Source: Chromatiaceae bacterium
GTDB taxonomy: Bacteria > Pseudomonadota > Gammaproteobacteria > Chromatiales > Chromatiaceae
Length of the DNA: 64,000 nt
Direction: 5' to 3'
Assembly (NCBI GenBank): GCA_007693535.1
Contig: REDK01000116.1
Span: 1 to 64,000 of the forward strand
Shown here piece by piece: positions 39,910 to 47,546 of the stretch. The position numbers and the translations under genes were made by a program. Under the pieces are notes generated by a model that made no database searches, had not been told where the DNA came from, and was given only the letters and a program-made list of their open reading frames with translations. Numbering within the stretch: the first letter of the stretch is position 1; each line of letters opens with the position of its first letter.

Positions 39910-40539
39910 GTGTTCGAGTTGTTGCGTGCCGGCGGTTGGTTGATGCTGCCCATCCTGCTGTGCTCGGTGGTCGCCACTGCCATCGTCATCGAACGCTTCT
40001 GGGCACTGCGCCGGCAGGTCGTGATGCCGGACAACCTGGTCGGGCAGATCTGGGACTTGCATCGTCGCCGCCAGCTCGACGATGACCGCATCGCCGAGAT
40101 CCGCGACGGCTCAGCCCTGGGCCGGATGCTGGCGGCAGGGCTGGTCAACCGGACCCATTCCCGCGAGGTCATGAAGGAGGCGATCGCTGACACCGGACGC
40201 CAGGTGGTCGCCGGGCTGGAGCGCTATCTGAACAGCCTCGGCACCATCGCCTCGGTGACCCCGCTGCTGGGTCTGCTTGGCACCGTGCTCGGCATGATCG
40301 ATGTCTTCGCGGTGATCATGAGCGCGGGGGTCGGTGATGCGGCCCTGCTCGCCGGTGGCATCTCCAAGGCCCTGCTGACCACGGCCGCCGGGCTCTCGGT
40401 AGCCATCCCGGCATTGATGTTCCATCGCTATTTCAATAATCGGGTAGACAAGCTCATCATCGCCATGGAAGAACAGGCATTGCGGCTGATCGAGGTCATG
40501 AAGGGCGAGCGCGAAGACCTGCAGGGGGGCGTACCTTGA
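39910..40539 (+). CDS. exbB: ExbB/TolQ-family proton channel protein
   Basis: This is an inner-membrane MotA/TolQ/ExbB protein of about 209 aa from the GTG at 39910 (MFELLRAGGWLMLPILLCSVVATAIVIERF). The conserved channel region is SLGTIASVTPLLGLLGTVLGMIDVF and GGISKALLTTAAGLSVAIPALMFH. With ExbD it uses proton flow to drive an outer-membrane process. It overlaps exbD and heads the exbBD-msbA-lpxK-kdsB cluster, an arrangement seen in other gammaproteobacteria. Confidence 0.92.
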   Translation: MFELLRAGGWLMLPILLCSVVATAIVIERFWALRRQVVMPDNLVGQIWDLHRRRQLDDDRIAEIRDGSALGRMLAAGLVNRTHSREVMKEAIADTGRQVVAGLERYLNSLGTIASVTPLLGLLGTVLGMIDVFAVIMSAGVGDAALLAGGISKALLTTAAGLSVAIPALMFHRYFNNRVDKLIIAMEEQALRLIEVMKGEREDLQGGVP

Positions 40540-41057
40540 ACCTGCGTCCGCACCGCACTGCCGAGCCGGAGATCAATCTCACCCCGCTCATCGACGTGGT
40601 GTTTCTGTTGCTGATCTTTTTCATGGTCTCGACCAGCTTCAAGGAGGACGCGCGGCTACGCCTGCAATTGCCGGAGGCCGAGGGCGAGGCGGTCAGTGCC
40701 GAGGAGATCGACCTGCTGGAGATCCTGATCGACCGCCAGGGGCGTACCTTCGTCGCTGAGCAGGAGGTGGGAACCGCGACCGCCCGCGGCCTCCAGCAGG
40801 CAATGGTGGCCGCCGTGGCCGGACGCCGCGACCTGCCGGTGCTGATCAGGGCCGATGCCAACACCCCGCATCAGGCGGTGATGCGCGCCCTGGATGCGGC
40901 CGTTCAGGTCGGGCTCAACCGGATCGCCTTTGCCGCCAGCCGGCCCGAGATCGGGGTGTCGGGCAGGTCTGCCAGCGGCGGGCCCGGCGGCGGTGCTGGC
41001 GCCGCAACTGGCGCCGCCAGCAGCCCACCACCCACGGAGCGAGCCGGCGCACCATGA
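40536..41057 (+). CDS. exbD: ExbD/TolR-family protein
   Basis: The 173-aa protein has one membrane helix carrying the essential Asp (INLTPLIDVVFLLLIFFMVST) and a periplasmic TolR-like domain (LPVLIRADANTPHQAVMRALDAAVQVGLNRIAFA). A Gly/Ala/Pro tail of about 35 residues follows. The start is TTG overlapping the exbB stop (TTGA), indicating translational coupling. Confidence 0.92.
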   Translation: MNLRPHRTAEPEINLTPLIDVVFLLLIFFMVSTSFKEDARLRLQLPEAEGEAVSAEEIDLLEILIDRQGRTFVAEQEVGTATARGLQQAMVAAVAGRRDLPVLIRADANTPHQAVMRALDAAVQVGLNRIAFAASRPEIGVSGRSASGGPGGGAGAATGAASSPPPTERAGAP

Positions 41058-41121
41058 TGCCGGCCGCGAACCAAGCGCACCCCGCCCACGTCCGGCCGCG
41101 CTGCCCGCCGGTCGCCGCGGC

Positions 41122-42894
41122 ATGAGGTTCACCGCCCTACCGCCGGTCCGTCCGGGCAGTGGACGGGTGATCTATCGGCGCCTGCTCGGCTATGTGCAGC
41201 CGTACCGGCGCATGTTCTATTACTCCATCGGCGGCATGCTGGTGTTCGCTGCCACCGAGCCGGCCTTCGCCGCCATGATCCGCCCGCTGCTCGATGGCAG
41301 TTTCGTCGATCGCGACCCGCGCGTGGTACGAATCATGCCCATCGCCCTGGTCGGCATTTTCATGGTGCGCGGGGTCGCCGGATTCATCAACGACTACTGC
41401 CTGAAATGGGTGGGGCGGCGGGTGGTGGCGGACTTGCGCCAGGAGATGTTCGCGCATCTGTTGCGCGCTCCCACCCGCTATTACGACCGCACCGGTACCG
41501 GCCAACTGCTGGCCAAGCTCACCTATAACGTAGAGCATGTCGCCACCGCCGCCACCTCAGCTATTACCACGCTGGTGCGCGATGGCTTCACCGCGCTCGC
41601 CCTGCTCGCCTACATGCTGTTCATCGATGCCGTGCTGTCGGGCATCTTTCTACTGATCGGGCCGAGCATGGCGTTGGCGATCCGCTATGCGAGCCACCGC
41701 TTCCGCCGCTACGGTAAGCGCATCCAGGAGCGCGTCGGCATGCTCACCCATGCCGCCCAGGAGGCCATCGACGGCCACCGCCTGGTCAAGGCCTTCGGTG
41801 GCGAGCCCCACGAGACGGCGCGCTTCTCGCAGCTCAACGAGAAGACCCGCTCGCTGCAGATGAAGATGATCGCTACCGAGTCCATCAGCGTGCCACTGGT
41901 GCAGTTGATCGCCGCCACCGCCATCGGGGTGATTGTCTATCTCAGTACCCTGCAGGGGCTGCGCGATGACATCAGCGTCGGCACCTTTATGTCCTTCGTC
42001 GTCGCGATGGGGCTGCTGCTACCGCCGGTGAAGCGGCTGACCGCGGTGAATTCCCATCTGCAACGCGGCATCGTTGCCGCCGAGAGCCTGTTCGAGCTGC
42101 TCGATACCGAGTGCGAGGCCGACACCGGCACGCGCCGCCTGACCCGGGCCGCTGGCCGGATCGAGTACCGCGCGGTCAGCATGATCTACGATCCGGCCAA
42201 GGGACCGGTGCTAAGTGACCTGAGTCTGACCATCGCCCCCGGCGAGAGCGTGGCCCTGGTGGGCCGCTCTGGCAGCGGCAAATCGACCCTGGCCAGCCTG
42301 CTGCCGCGCTTCTACGATCCTAGCGCTGGCTGCATCTGCATCGATGGCATCGATATCCGCGAGTTGACCCTGGCCAGCCTGCGAGCCCAGCTCTCGCTGG
42401 TGACCCAGGAGGTGCTGCTGTTCAACGACAGCCTGGCCAACAATATCGCCTACGGCCAACGTGTACCGGTGACCCGCGCGGAGATCGAGCGGGCCGCGGA
42501 GGCGGCCCATCTGCTGGAGTTCGTCCGCACACTGCCGGATGGTTTCGACACCCTGGTTGGGGATCGCGGGGTGCTGCTCTCCGGCGGCCAGCGCCAGCGC
42601 CTAGCGATCGCCCGCGCCATGCTCAAGGACGCACCGATCCTGATCCTGGACGAGGCGACCTCAGCCCTGGACACCGAGTCCGAGCGCCACATCCAGGCCG
42701 CGCTGCGGGTGCTGATGCAGCGGCGCACCACATTGATCATCGCCCATCGCCTCTCCAGCATCGAGCATGTGGATCGCATCGTCGTGCTCGCCGATGGCCG
42801 CATCGTCGAACAGGGCGCGCATGCCGAACTGCTGGCCCGCGATGGCTACTACGCACGGCTGTACCGGCTGCAGTTCGAGGGCGCCACCACCTGA
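41122..42894 (+). CDS. msbA: Lipid A/lipid flippase MsbA
   Basis: MsbA is the ABC exporter that flips lipid A core across the inner membrane. From the ATG at 41122 it is a 590-aa half-transporter with six membrane helices. The nucleotide-binding domain has Walker A (GRSGSGKST), Q-loop (LVTQEVLLFNDSLANNIAYG), signature (LLSGGQRQRLAIARAML), Walker B (ILILDEATSALD) and H-loop (LIIAHRLSSI). lpxK follows after 62 bases. Confidence 0.96.
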   Translation: MRFTALPPVRPGSGRVIYRRLLGYVQPYRRMFYYSIGGMLVFAATEPAFAAMIRPLLDGSFVDRDPRVVRIMPIALVGIFMVRGVAGFINDYCLKWVGRRVVADLRQEMFAHLLRAPTRYYDRTGTGQLLAKLTYNVEHVATAATSAITTLVRDGFTALALLAYMLFIDAVLSGIFLLIGPSMALAIRYASHRFRRYGKRIQERVGMLTHAAQEAIDGHRLVKAFGGEPHETARFSQLNEKTRSLQMKMIATESISVPLVQLIAATAIGVIVYLSTLQGLRDDISVGTFMSFVVAMGLLLPPVKRLTAVNSHLQRGIVAAESLFELLDTECEADTGTRRLTRAAGRIEYRAVSMIYDPAKGPVLSDLSLTIAPGESVALVGRSGSGKSTLASLLPRFYDPSAGCICIDGIDIRELTLASLRAQLSLVTQEVLLFNDSLANNIAYGQRVPVTRAEIERAAEAAHLLEFVRTLPDGFDTLVGDRGVLLSGGQRQRLAIARAMLKDAPILILDEATSALDTESERHIQAALRVLMQRRTTLIIAHRLSSIEHVDRIVVLADGRIVEQGAHAELLARDGYYARLYRLQFEGATT

Positions 42895-42956
42895 GCCGCT
42901 GATGCTGCCGATCCCGGTCGGGCGCCCACCGCCATCCCAACCCCGCGCCTGTATCC

Positions 42957-44072
42957 ATGCCCCTGCCGACCCCCGAGCAAATCTGGTATCAGCGCCATCC
43001 GCTGGGCCTATCGCTGATCCCGCTGGGCTGGCTCTATTGCGCCGTGGCAGGCCTGCGCGCCCACGCCTACCGGCGTGGCTGGCTAGCGCAGGCTCGGCTC
43101 GACGTGCCGGTGATCCTGGTCGGCAATCTGACCGTGGGCGGGACTGGCAAGACGCCGCTGGTGCTGTGGCTGGTGACCTTCCTGCGCCAGCGCGGTCATC
43201 GTCCCGGCATCGTCTCGCGCGGCTATCGCGCGGCGGCGACGACGGCTGCGGCCGACCCGGTGCCGGTTGCGGCCGACGGCGACCCTGCCTGGTACGGCGA
43301 CGAACCGCTCCTGCTGGCCCGGCGCAGCGGGGTGCCGGTGGTCGTCGGGCGCGATCGGGTGGCGGCGGCACGGCTGCTGGTGCGCGCATTCGGCTGCGAC
43401 TGCGTGGTCGGGGACGACGGGCTGCAGCACTACCGGCTAGGCCGTGCCTTGGAGATCCTGCTCATCGACGGCCAGCGTGAACTGGGCAACCGTCGCTGCC
43501 TGCCGGCCGGGCCATTGCGGGAGCCGCCGCGGCGGCTGCACCAAGCGCAGCTGGTGCTGCGCAACGGTCTTGGCGACAACACCTGGCCTGGCCTGCGGGT
43601 ACAGCCCGGTGCGGCGGTGCGCCTGCGCGACGATTGCACCCGACCCCTGGCCGCCTTCGCTGGTCGCCGGGTCACGGCGGTCGCCGGGATCGGCCATCCA
43701 GAGCGCTTTTTTGCCCTACTGCGCGGACAGGGGTTGGCGATTGATGCCCGCACCTATCCGGACCATCATCCCTTCGCCCTGGCTGAGTGCGCGCGCTGGC
43801 CCCCGGGGCCAGTGCTGATGACCGAGAAGGATGCGGTGAAGCTCCGCGCGCTGCTGGCCACTGCGGTCGGCGCCGACCTGGTCGCCGCCGACCTCTGGTA
43901 CCTACCCATCGCGGTGGTACCGGAGGCAGGCTTCGTGACCCGGCTGGAAGCAGCCCTGACGCGGCTGCAGACGGATTATCCCCGGTTCGTCCCGGACCCG
44001 GCCGCGCGCGTCGGGCCCTCCCCGCGGCTGCCCGCAGCAAGCGGGCCGGAGGTCGATGATGTCGCCCCCTGA
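42957..44072 (+). CDS. lpxK: Tetraacyldisaccharide 4'-kinase LpxK
   Basis: LpxK phosphorylates the 4' position of the lipid A disaccharide. The 371-aa membrane-associated protein shows PLGLSLIPLGWLYCAVAGLR near the N-terminus, the P-loop VGNLTVGGTGKTPLVLWL, RGYRAAA, GDEPLLLARRSGVPVVVGRDR, DDGLQHYRLGR, GIGHPERFFALL and LMTEKDAVK. It overlaps kdsB by 17 bases. The C-terminal 40 residues are a non-conserved Pro-rich tail. Confidence 0.96.
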   Translation: MPLPTPEQIWYQRHPLGLSLIPLGWLYCAVAGLRAHAYRRGWLAQARLDVPVILVGNLTVGGTGKTPLVLWLVTFLRQRGHRPGIVSRGYRAAATTAAADPVPVAADGDPAWYGDEPLLLARRSGVPVVVGRDRVAAARLLVRAFGCDCVVGDDGLQHYRLGRALEILLIDGQRELGNRRCLPAGPLREPPRRLHQAQLVLRNGLGDNTWPGLRVQPGAAVRLRDDCTRPLAAFAGRRVTAVAGIGHPERFFALLRGQGLAIDARTYPDHHPFALAECARWPPGPVLMTEKDAVKLRALLATAVGADLVAADLWYLPIAVVPEAGFVTRLEAALTRLQTDYPRFVPDPAARVGPSPRLPAASGPEVDDVAP

Positions 44073-44904
44073 ACCCAACCCGGTACCCAACCCGGTCGCG
44101 CTGCCCCGCTCGGCAACGTCGTTTCGAGTGGTCATCCCCGCCCGCTACGGTGCCAGTCGGTTGCCGGGCAAGCCCCTGCTGGATCTGGGCGGTCACCCGC
44201 TGTTGCTGCGGGTGTGGGAGCGAGCCATGGCCAGCGGTGCCGCGGACGTGGTGATTGCCACCGATGACGAGCGCATCGCCGGCGTGGCAAGTGCCGCCGG
44301 GGCCGACGTGGCCATGACCGGTCGCCACCATCGCAGCGGCAGCGAACGAATCGCCGAGGTGGTCGCAGCCCGTGGCTGGCCCGCGGATGCCATCGTAGTC
44401 AATGTCCAGGGCGACGAGCCCGGCCTCCCGCCAGCGCTGATCGAACAGGTGGCCGCCACGCTGGCGGCCCACACCGGCATCGGGATGGCCACTCTGGCAA
44501 CGCCGCTACTGACGCGCGCCGAGTTGTTCGATCCAGACCTGGTGAAGGTGGTCACCGACGCCACCGGGCGCGCCCTGTACTTTTCCCGCGCCCCGATCCC
44601 TTGGCATCGCGAGACCTTTCGCGACGCTAACGATGCGGACATCCTGCCCGAGCACTGCGGCTGGCTGCGCCATATTGGCCTCTACGCCTATCGCGTCGCC
44701 TTCCTGGCCCGCTACGTGGCATGGCCGCCGGCGGCGCTGGAGCAGATAGAGGCGCTGGAGCAGCTACGGGTGCTCTGGCACGGCGAGCGCATTCAGGTGG
44801 CCCTAGCCGCGACTGCACCCGGACCCGGCATCGATACCCCGGCCGACCTGGAGCGGGCACGCGCCTGGTGGCAGGCCACCGCGGGGAGTGCCAGCAACGC
44901 CTGA
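44056..44904 (+). CDS. kdsB: 3-deoxy-manno-octulosonate cytidylyltransferase
   Basis: KdsB activates KDO as CMP-KDO for lipopolysaccharide. The 282-aa protein begins with a short Pro-rich lead, then FRVVIPARYGASRLPGKPLLDLGG. It has VVIATDDERIAGVA, DVAMTGRHHRSGSERIAEV, VNVQGDEPGLPPALI, LYFSRAPIPWHR and ALEQIEALEQLRVLWHG. The GAxMTxxxHxSGTxR motif reads RHHRSGSER here. It closes the envelope operon. Confidence 0.96.
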   Translation: MMSPPEPNPVPNPVALPRSATSFRVVIPARYGASRLPGKPLLDLGGHPLLLRVWERAMASGAADVVIATDDERIAGVASAAGADVAMTGRHHRSGSERIAEVVAARGWPADAIVVNVQGDEPGLPPALIEQVAATLAAHTGIGMATLATPLLTRAELFDPDLVKVVTDATGRALYFSRAPIPWHRETFRDANDADILPEHCGWLRHIGLYAYRVAFLARYVAWPPAALEQIEALEQLRVLWHGERIQVALAATAPGPGIDTPADLERARAWWQATAGSASNA

Positions 44905-44924
44905 CGTGCTGACCGCCGGCCGCG

Positions 44925-45209
44925 TCAGCCGGCCGGGTGGGCGCTGCTCAGCCCATCGAGCAGATGCAGCAGTTCCTCGGACAGGCCATCGCCGTCGGCC
45001 CCGTCCAGGCGTATCTCGATGTGCTCGTAGCTCCGCCAAGTAGGTTGGCCGTACTGGTTGGTCTGGATCGGCGGCAGCGCATCGCGCGCCTCCAGCACCA
45101 GCCGGCGTTCGCTGGCCAGCACATCGACGATCCGGCAGGGGCGCCCGTAGAACTGGCACTGGCGGCCGATCAACTGACGCAAACGGTCGGTAAAGGCAGT
45201 CTCATACAT
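44925..45209 (-). CDS. Conserved hypothetical protein, 94 aa
   Basis: This small soluble protein has two cysteines (GRQCQFYGRPCRIVDVLASERRLVLEARD) and a pattern of short strands like a small beta-barrel (IQTNQYGQPTWRSYEHIEIRLDG). GGGAG lies eight bases before the ATG at 45209. It converges on kdsB. I cannot assign a function. Confidence 0.7.
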   Translation of the reverse strand: MYETAFTDRLRQLIGRQCQFYGRPCRIVDVLASERRLVLEARDALPPIQTNQYGQPTWRSYEHIEIRLDGADGDGLSEELLHLLDGLSSAHPAG

Positions 45210-45402
45210 CGCTCACTCCCGTGCGGGCCATCTGACCCAGCCAGGTTAGCTGTCGGATGTGTCACAAGATCGGCCCGATCCGTAACCCTTGCGACAAAAA
45301 CATGAGTTTTTGGATGGTTGTGGCGACCGCGGCGATTGGCGGTGAAGCTGTCGTTGCTAGCGATTGGCGGGGCAACGGCGAGCCGCCGAAATCCACCGAC
45401 GC

Positions 45403-45430
45403 AAAAAAATGCCCCGCCATGGGCGGGGCA
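45403..45430 (-). terminator. Minus-strand intrinsic terminator
   Basis: TGCCCCGCC (45410-45418) and GGCGGGGCA (45422-45430) form a perfect 9-bp stem with a 3-base loop, and the minus strand then reads seven T residues (45409-45403). No minus-strand protein gene ends nearby, so an unannotated transcript may stop here. Confidence 0.8.
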
Positions 45431-45462
45431 ATTCACCACTGAGGAGGTCAGAGGACGGAAAT

Positions 45463-45537
45463 GGCAGAGAGGGAGGTTTCCGCCTCACCGAAGGAGTAAG
45501 CAGAATCGATGCCAAGTTTCGGAAACCCCGCTCTGCC
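45463..45537. other. Nested perfect stems: candidate structured RNA
   Basis: GGCAGAG (45463-45469) pairs with CTCTGCC (45531-45537), and inside it GGTTTCCG (45475-45482) pairs with CGGAAACC (45520-45527). On the plus strand the inner loop carries CACCGAAGGAGTAAGC (45486-45501), reminiscent of the glycine-aptamer core, but the second conserved half of that aptamer is missing. On the minus strand the structure lies about 30 bases before a strong terminator, so a small RNA on that strand is equally possible. Confidence 0.4.
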
Positions 45538-45653
45538 GGGACTCAGGGCCGGCCCATCCCCCGTTGCCGGGCTGCCCGCGTCACAAAACGGGCCGCGTCG
45601 GCACCGACACTGGCCCGAGTTGCACCTTCACAGTGCATTTCTCCTCTATTCCC

Positions 45654-46124
45654 ATGATTGCAAAGTGTTTTGACCCTCAGACTCAAGCCCACTCGCGGCC
45701 CGGGATCAAGCATCCGAGCGCGTTGCGCCGGTGGTCGCGGCTGCTACCCGGTCTGCTGCTGACCACGCTGGTAGCCACACCGGCACTGGCCCAGACCCAG
45801 ACCCAGACCCAGGCCAGGTTCGGCGCCCAGTCCGTGCCCACCACCCGCGGCTGGACTCAACTGGACCAGGAACAGCGTACCGAACGCCAGCGGGCCGCCC
45901 CGCTTGATCTGCGCGAGCAGCGAGAGCTGGACCGCCGGGAACGCTCCCAGCGAAACGACCTGCGCGCCGCCGAGCAGCGCGCCTGGCGCGAGCGCGACCG
46001 CCGCCGCTATCCGTACTCCGCAGCCCAGCCCCCTCTGCAGCCCCCAGCGGAGCGCCACCTGCAACGTCAGCGCCTGCACCGACACCTGCAACGCGAGATT
46101 CAACCCTATCGCCGACGCAGGTAG
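45654..46124 (+). CDS. Secreted Arg/Gln-rich hypothetical protein
   Basis: From the ATG at 45654, 156 aa: a long signal peptide (RRWSRLLPGLLLTTLVATPALA), a TQTQTQ tract, then a highly charged helical region with repeated RxxxxRERxQRxxLRxxEQR periodicity. A Pro/Gln/Arg tail ends RRRR. It is probably exported and nucleic-acid- or polymer-binding by charge, but no family is recognised. No good ribosome site precedes the ATG, so the start is uncertain. Confidence 0.5.
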   Translation: MIAKCFDPQTQAHSRPGIKHPSALRRWSRLLPGLLLTTLVATPALAQTQTQTQARFGAQSVPTTRGWTQLDQEQRTERQRAAPLDLREQRELDRRERSQRNDLRAAEQRAWRERDRRRYPYSAAQPPLQPPAERHLQRQRLHRHLQREIQPYRRRR

Positions 46125-46175
46125 GCGGACCAGCCGAAACCTGAGACACTGCGGTCTGTGAGCCATGCTCAAGGC

Positions 46176-46195
46176 TTCCGGCAATCGCCTCAGTC
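46176..46195 (-). repeat. Short relative of the hairpin repeat end
   Basis: On the minus strand GACTGAGGCGATTGCCGGAA combines the GACTGAGGCGATT found at the right end of the copy at 10198-10354 with the GCGATTGCCGGAA at the left end of the copy at 59339-59505. A nearby hairpin, TTTCAATC (46202-46209) with GATTGAAA (46220-46227), adds to the structure. Confidence 0.5.
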
Positions 46196-46247
46196 AGTTC
46201 ATTTCAATCGCTTGGCAGTGATTGAAAATGGCGGGGCGCCTCCCCGC

Positions 46248-46276
46248 GGGAAACGCTGAATGCTGCAGCGTTTCCC
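46248..46276 (-). terminator. Hairpin abutting the ETHE1-like stop codon
   Basis: GGGAAACGCTG (46248-46258) and CAGCGTTTCCC (46266-46276) form a perfect 11-bp stem with a 7-base loop directly after the minus-strand stop. There is no T-run, so it is probably a transcript-stabilising 3' hairpin or a repeat rather than a classic terminator. A GGGG-CGCCT-CCCC stem lies just beyond it. Confidence 0.5.
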
Positions 46277-47025
46277 TAGCCCTGCCGGCTCTCGCCGATC
46301 TGCTCGCAATACTGCATCAGGTTATCCGGCACCCCGGCCGGACACTCGCCACACGCGCGGTTACCGGGGACCGCGTAATCGATGAACTTGGGATAGGCCA
46401 GTTGCAGCCCGTTCATCAGGGCCACAAACTCCGCCTCCGGGCGGTTGCCACCCAGGCGTGGGTTGCGGGTCTTCTCCTGCGCGATACTTGATACCCAGCG
46501 CCCCTCGTAATCATGGCCGGGAAAAACCAGGATCTCATCGGGCAGCGAAAACAGCTTCTCGTGCACGCTACGATAGAGGGTGGGGGCATCGCCGTTCTGG
46601 AAATCGGTGCGCCCGCAGGCATCGATCAGCAGTGCATCGCCGGTCAGCACCCGCTCGCCGATGCGATAGGCATGATGGCCATCGGTATGGCCGGGGGTGA
46701 ACAGGGGATCGATCCGCAGGCTGCCCACCGCCAGCGGGGTGCCGTCGCTGACCGGCACATCGACGCAGGGTAGACTGTCCACGGCTGGATGGGCGATCTG
46801 GCTGCCGACCTCCTCGCGCAACCGCCGCGCCGAAGTGATGTGATCGGCATGGACATGGGTATCGAGGGTGTAGACCAACCGCAGCCCGAGGCCGGCAAGC
46901 ACCTCCAGATCGCGCTGCCAGGTCGGCAGCACTGGGTCGATCAGGATCGCCGCGCCGGTCTCCTCACAACCGAGCAGATAGGTATAGGTGCTGGAGACGG
47001 GTTCGAACAGCTGTTTGAAAATCAT
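46276..47025 (-). CDS. ETHE1-like persulfide (sulfur) dioxygenase
   Basis: This metallo-beta-lactamase-fold protein of 249 aa probably oxidises glutathione persulfide to sulfite. The metal ligands are in THVHADH, the later TPGHTDGHHAY, GDALLIDACGRTDF and FPGHDYEG. The CGRTDFQNG segment is typical of ETHE1 and separates it from glyoxalase II. The C-terminal region has CGECPAGVPDN. AAGGAG precedes the ATG at 47025. It lies divergently from soeA, consistent with sulfite made by this enzyme being passed to SoeABC. Confidence 0.9.
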   Translation of the reverse strand: MIFKQLFEPVSSTYTYLLGCEETGAAILIDPVLPTWQRDLEVLAGLGLRLVYTLDTHVHADHITSARRLREEVGSQIAHPAVDSLPCVDVPVSDGTPLAVGSLRIDPLFTPGHTDGHHAYRIGERVLTGDALLIDACGRTDFQNGDAPTLYRSVHEKLFSLPDEILVFPGHDYEGRWVSSIAQEKTRNPRLGGNRPEAEFVALMNGLQLAYPKFIDYAVPGNRACGECPAGVPDNLMQYCEQIGESRQG

Positions 47026-47546
47026 GGCAGGCTCCTTGGTTGAGCAGACCCGGGGTTGAGCAAACCCGAAGATCGGGGGATGGCTGCCGCACATCCTAGC
47101 AACACCCAGTTGGCCACTGCGTGGGTCAGGTCAACGATCCTCGAAACGGCAGTTGCCGCTGGCGCAGATTGCCCCGCCAAGTCGTCATGCCCGCGCATGC
47201 CTGCCATCGTCTGGGCCGGCGCCAGCAGCTAAGCGCTGGTGGGATCAGACTTCCAGGGCGCAGTCAAGAGATAGAAATTTTTAATGCCAGTCGCTTGTCC
47301 GGCTTTTCCGCCCAGTCCACCCGGGGCTGCCCGGCATCGCGCTAAGTTGCTGTCATCATTTACGTTATTGCGTACCGATCCCGACCAGTGTCCGCCCGGC
47401 ACCCGCCGCGCCCGCGGAATAAACCCCTTGATCTGCATCGTTAGCAGGGGCGCAAACTCTCAGCAGAATTTCCCCCGGAACTTTAGAATCTACCGATCTT
47501 CGATTACAACCGCCGTCCCTCCCTGCCGACTGCCGGAAGCCCCAAG
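47026..47546. other. Divergent intergenic region before soeA
   Basis: This 520-base gap probably holds the promoters of the ETHE1-like gene and soeA. An AT-rich run (AGATAGAAATTTTTAATG) sits near 47269-47286 and a TTTACGTTATTG patch near 47360-47371. No protein gene or recognised operator is visible. Confidence 0.35.

Noticed and set aside
45463-45537. Glycine riboswitch
   Set aside because: Only the CACCGAAGGAGTAA half resembles the aptamer. The CTCTCAGG-AAAAGGAC half is missing, and the downstream gene is not a glycine-metabolism gene.
45509-45676. 55-codon plus-strand frame starting after CCGAAGGAGTAAG
   Set aside because: It has a plausible ribosome site but runs through several hairpins and has no protein-like pattern; judged a chance frame.
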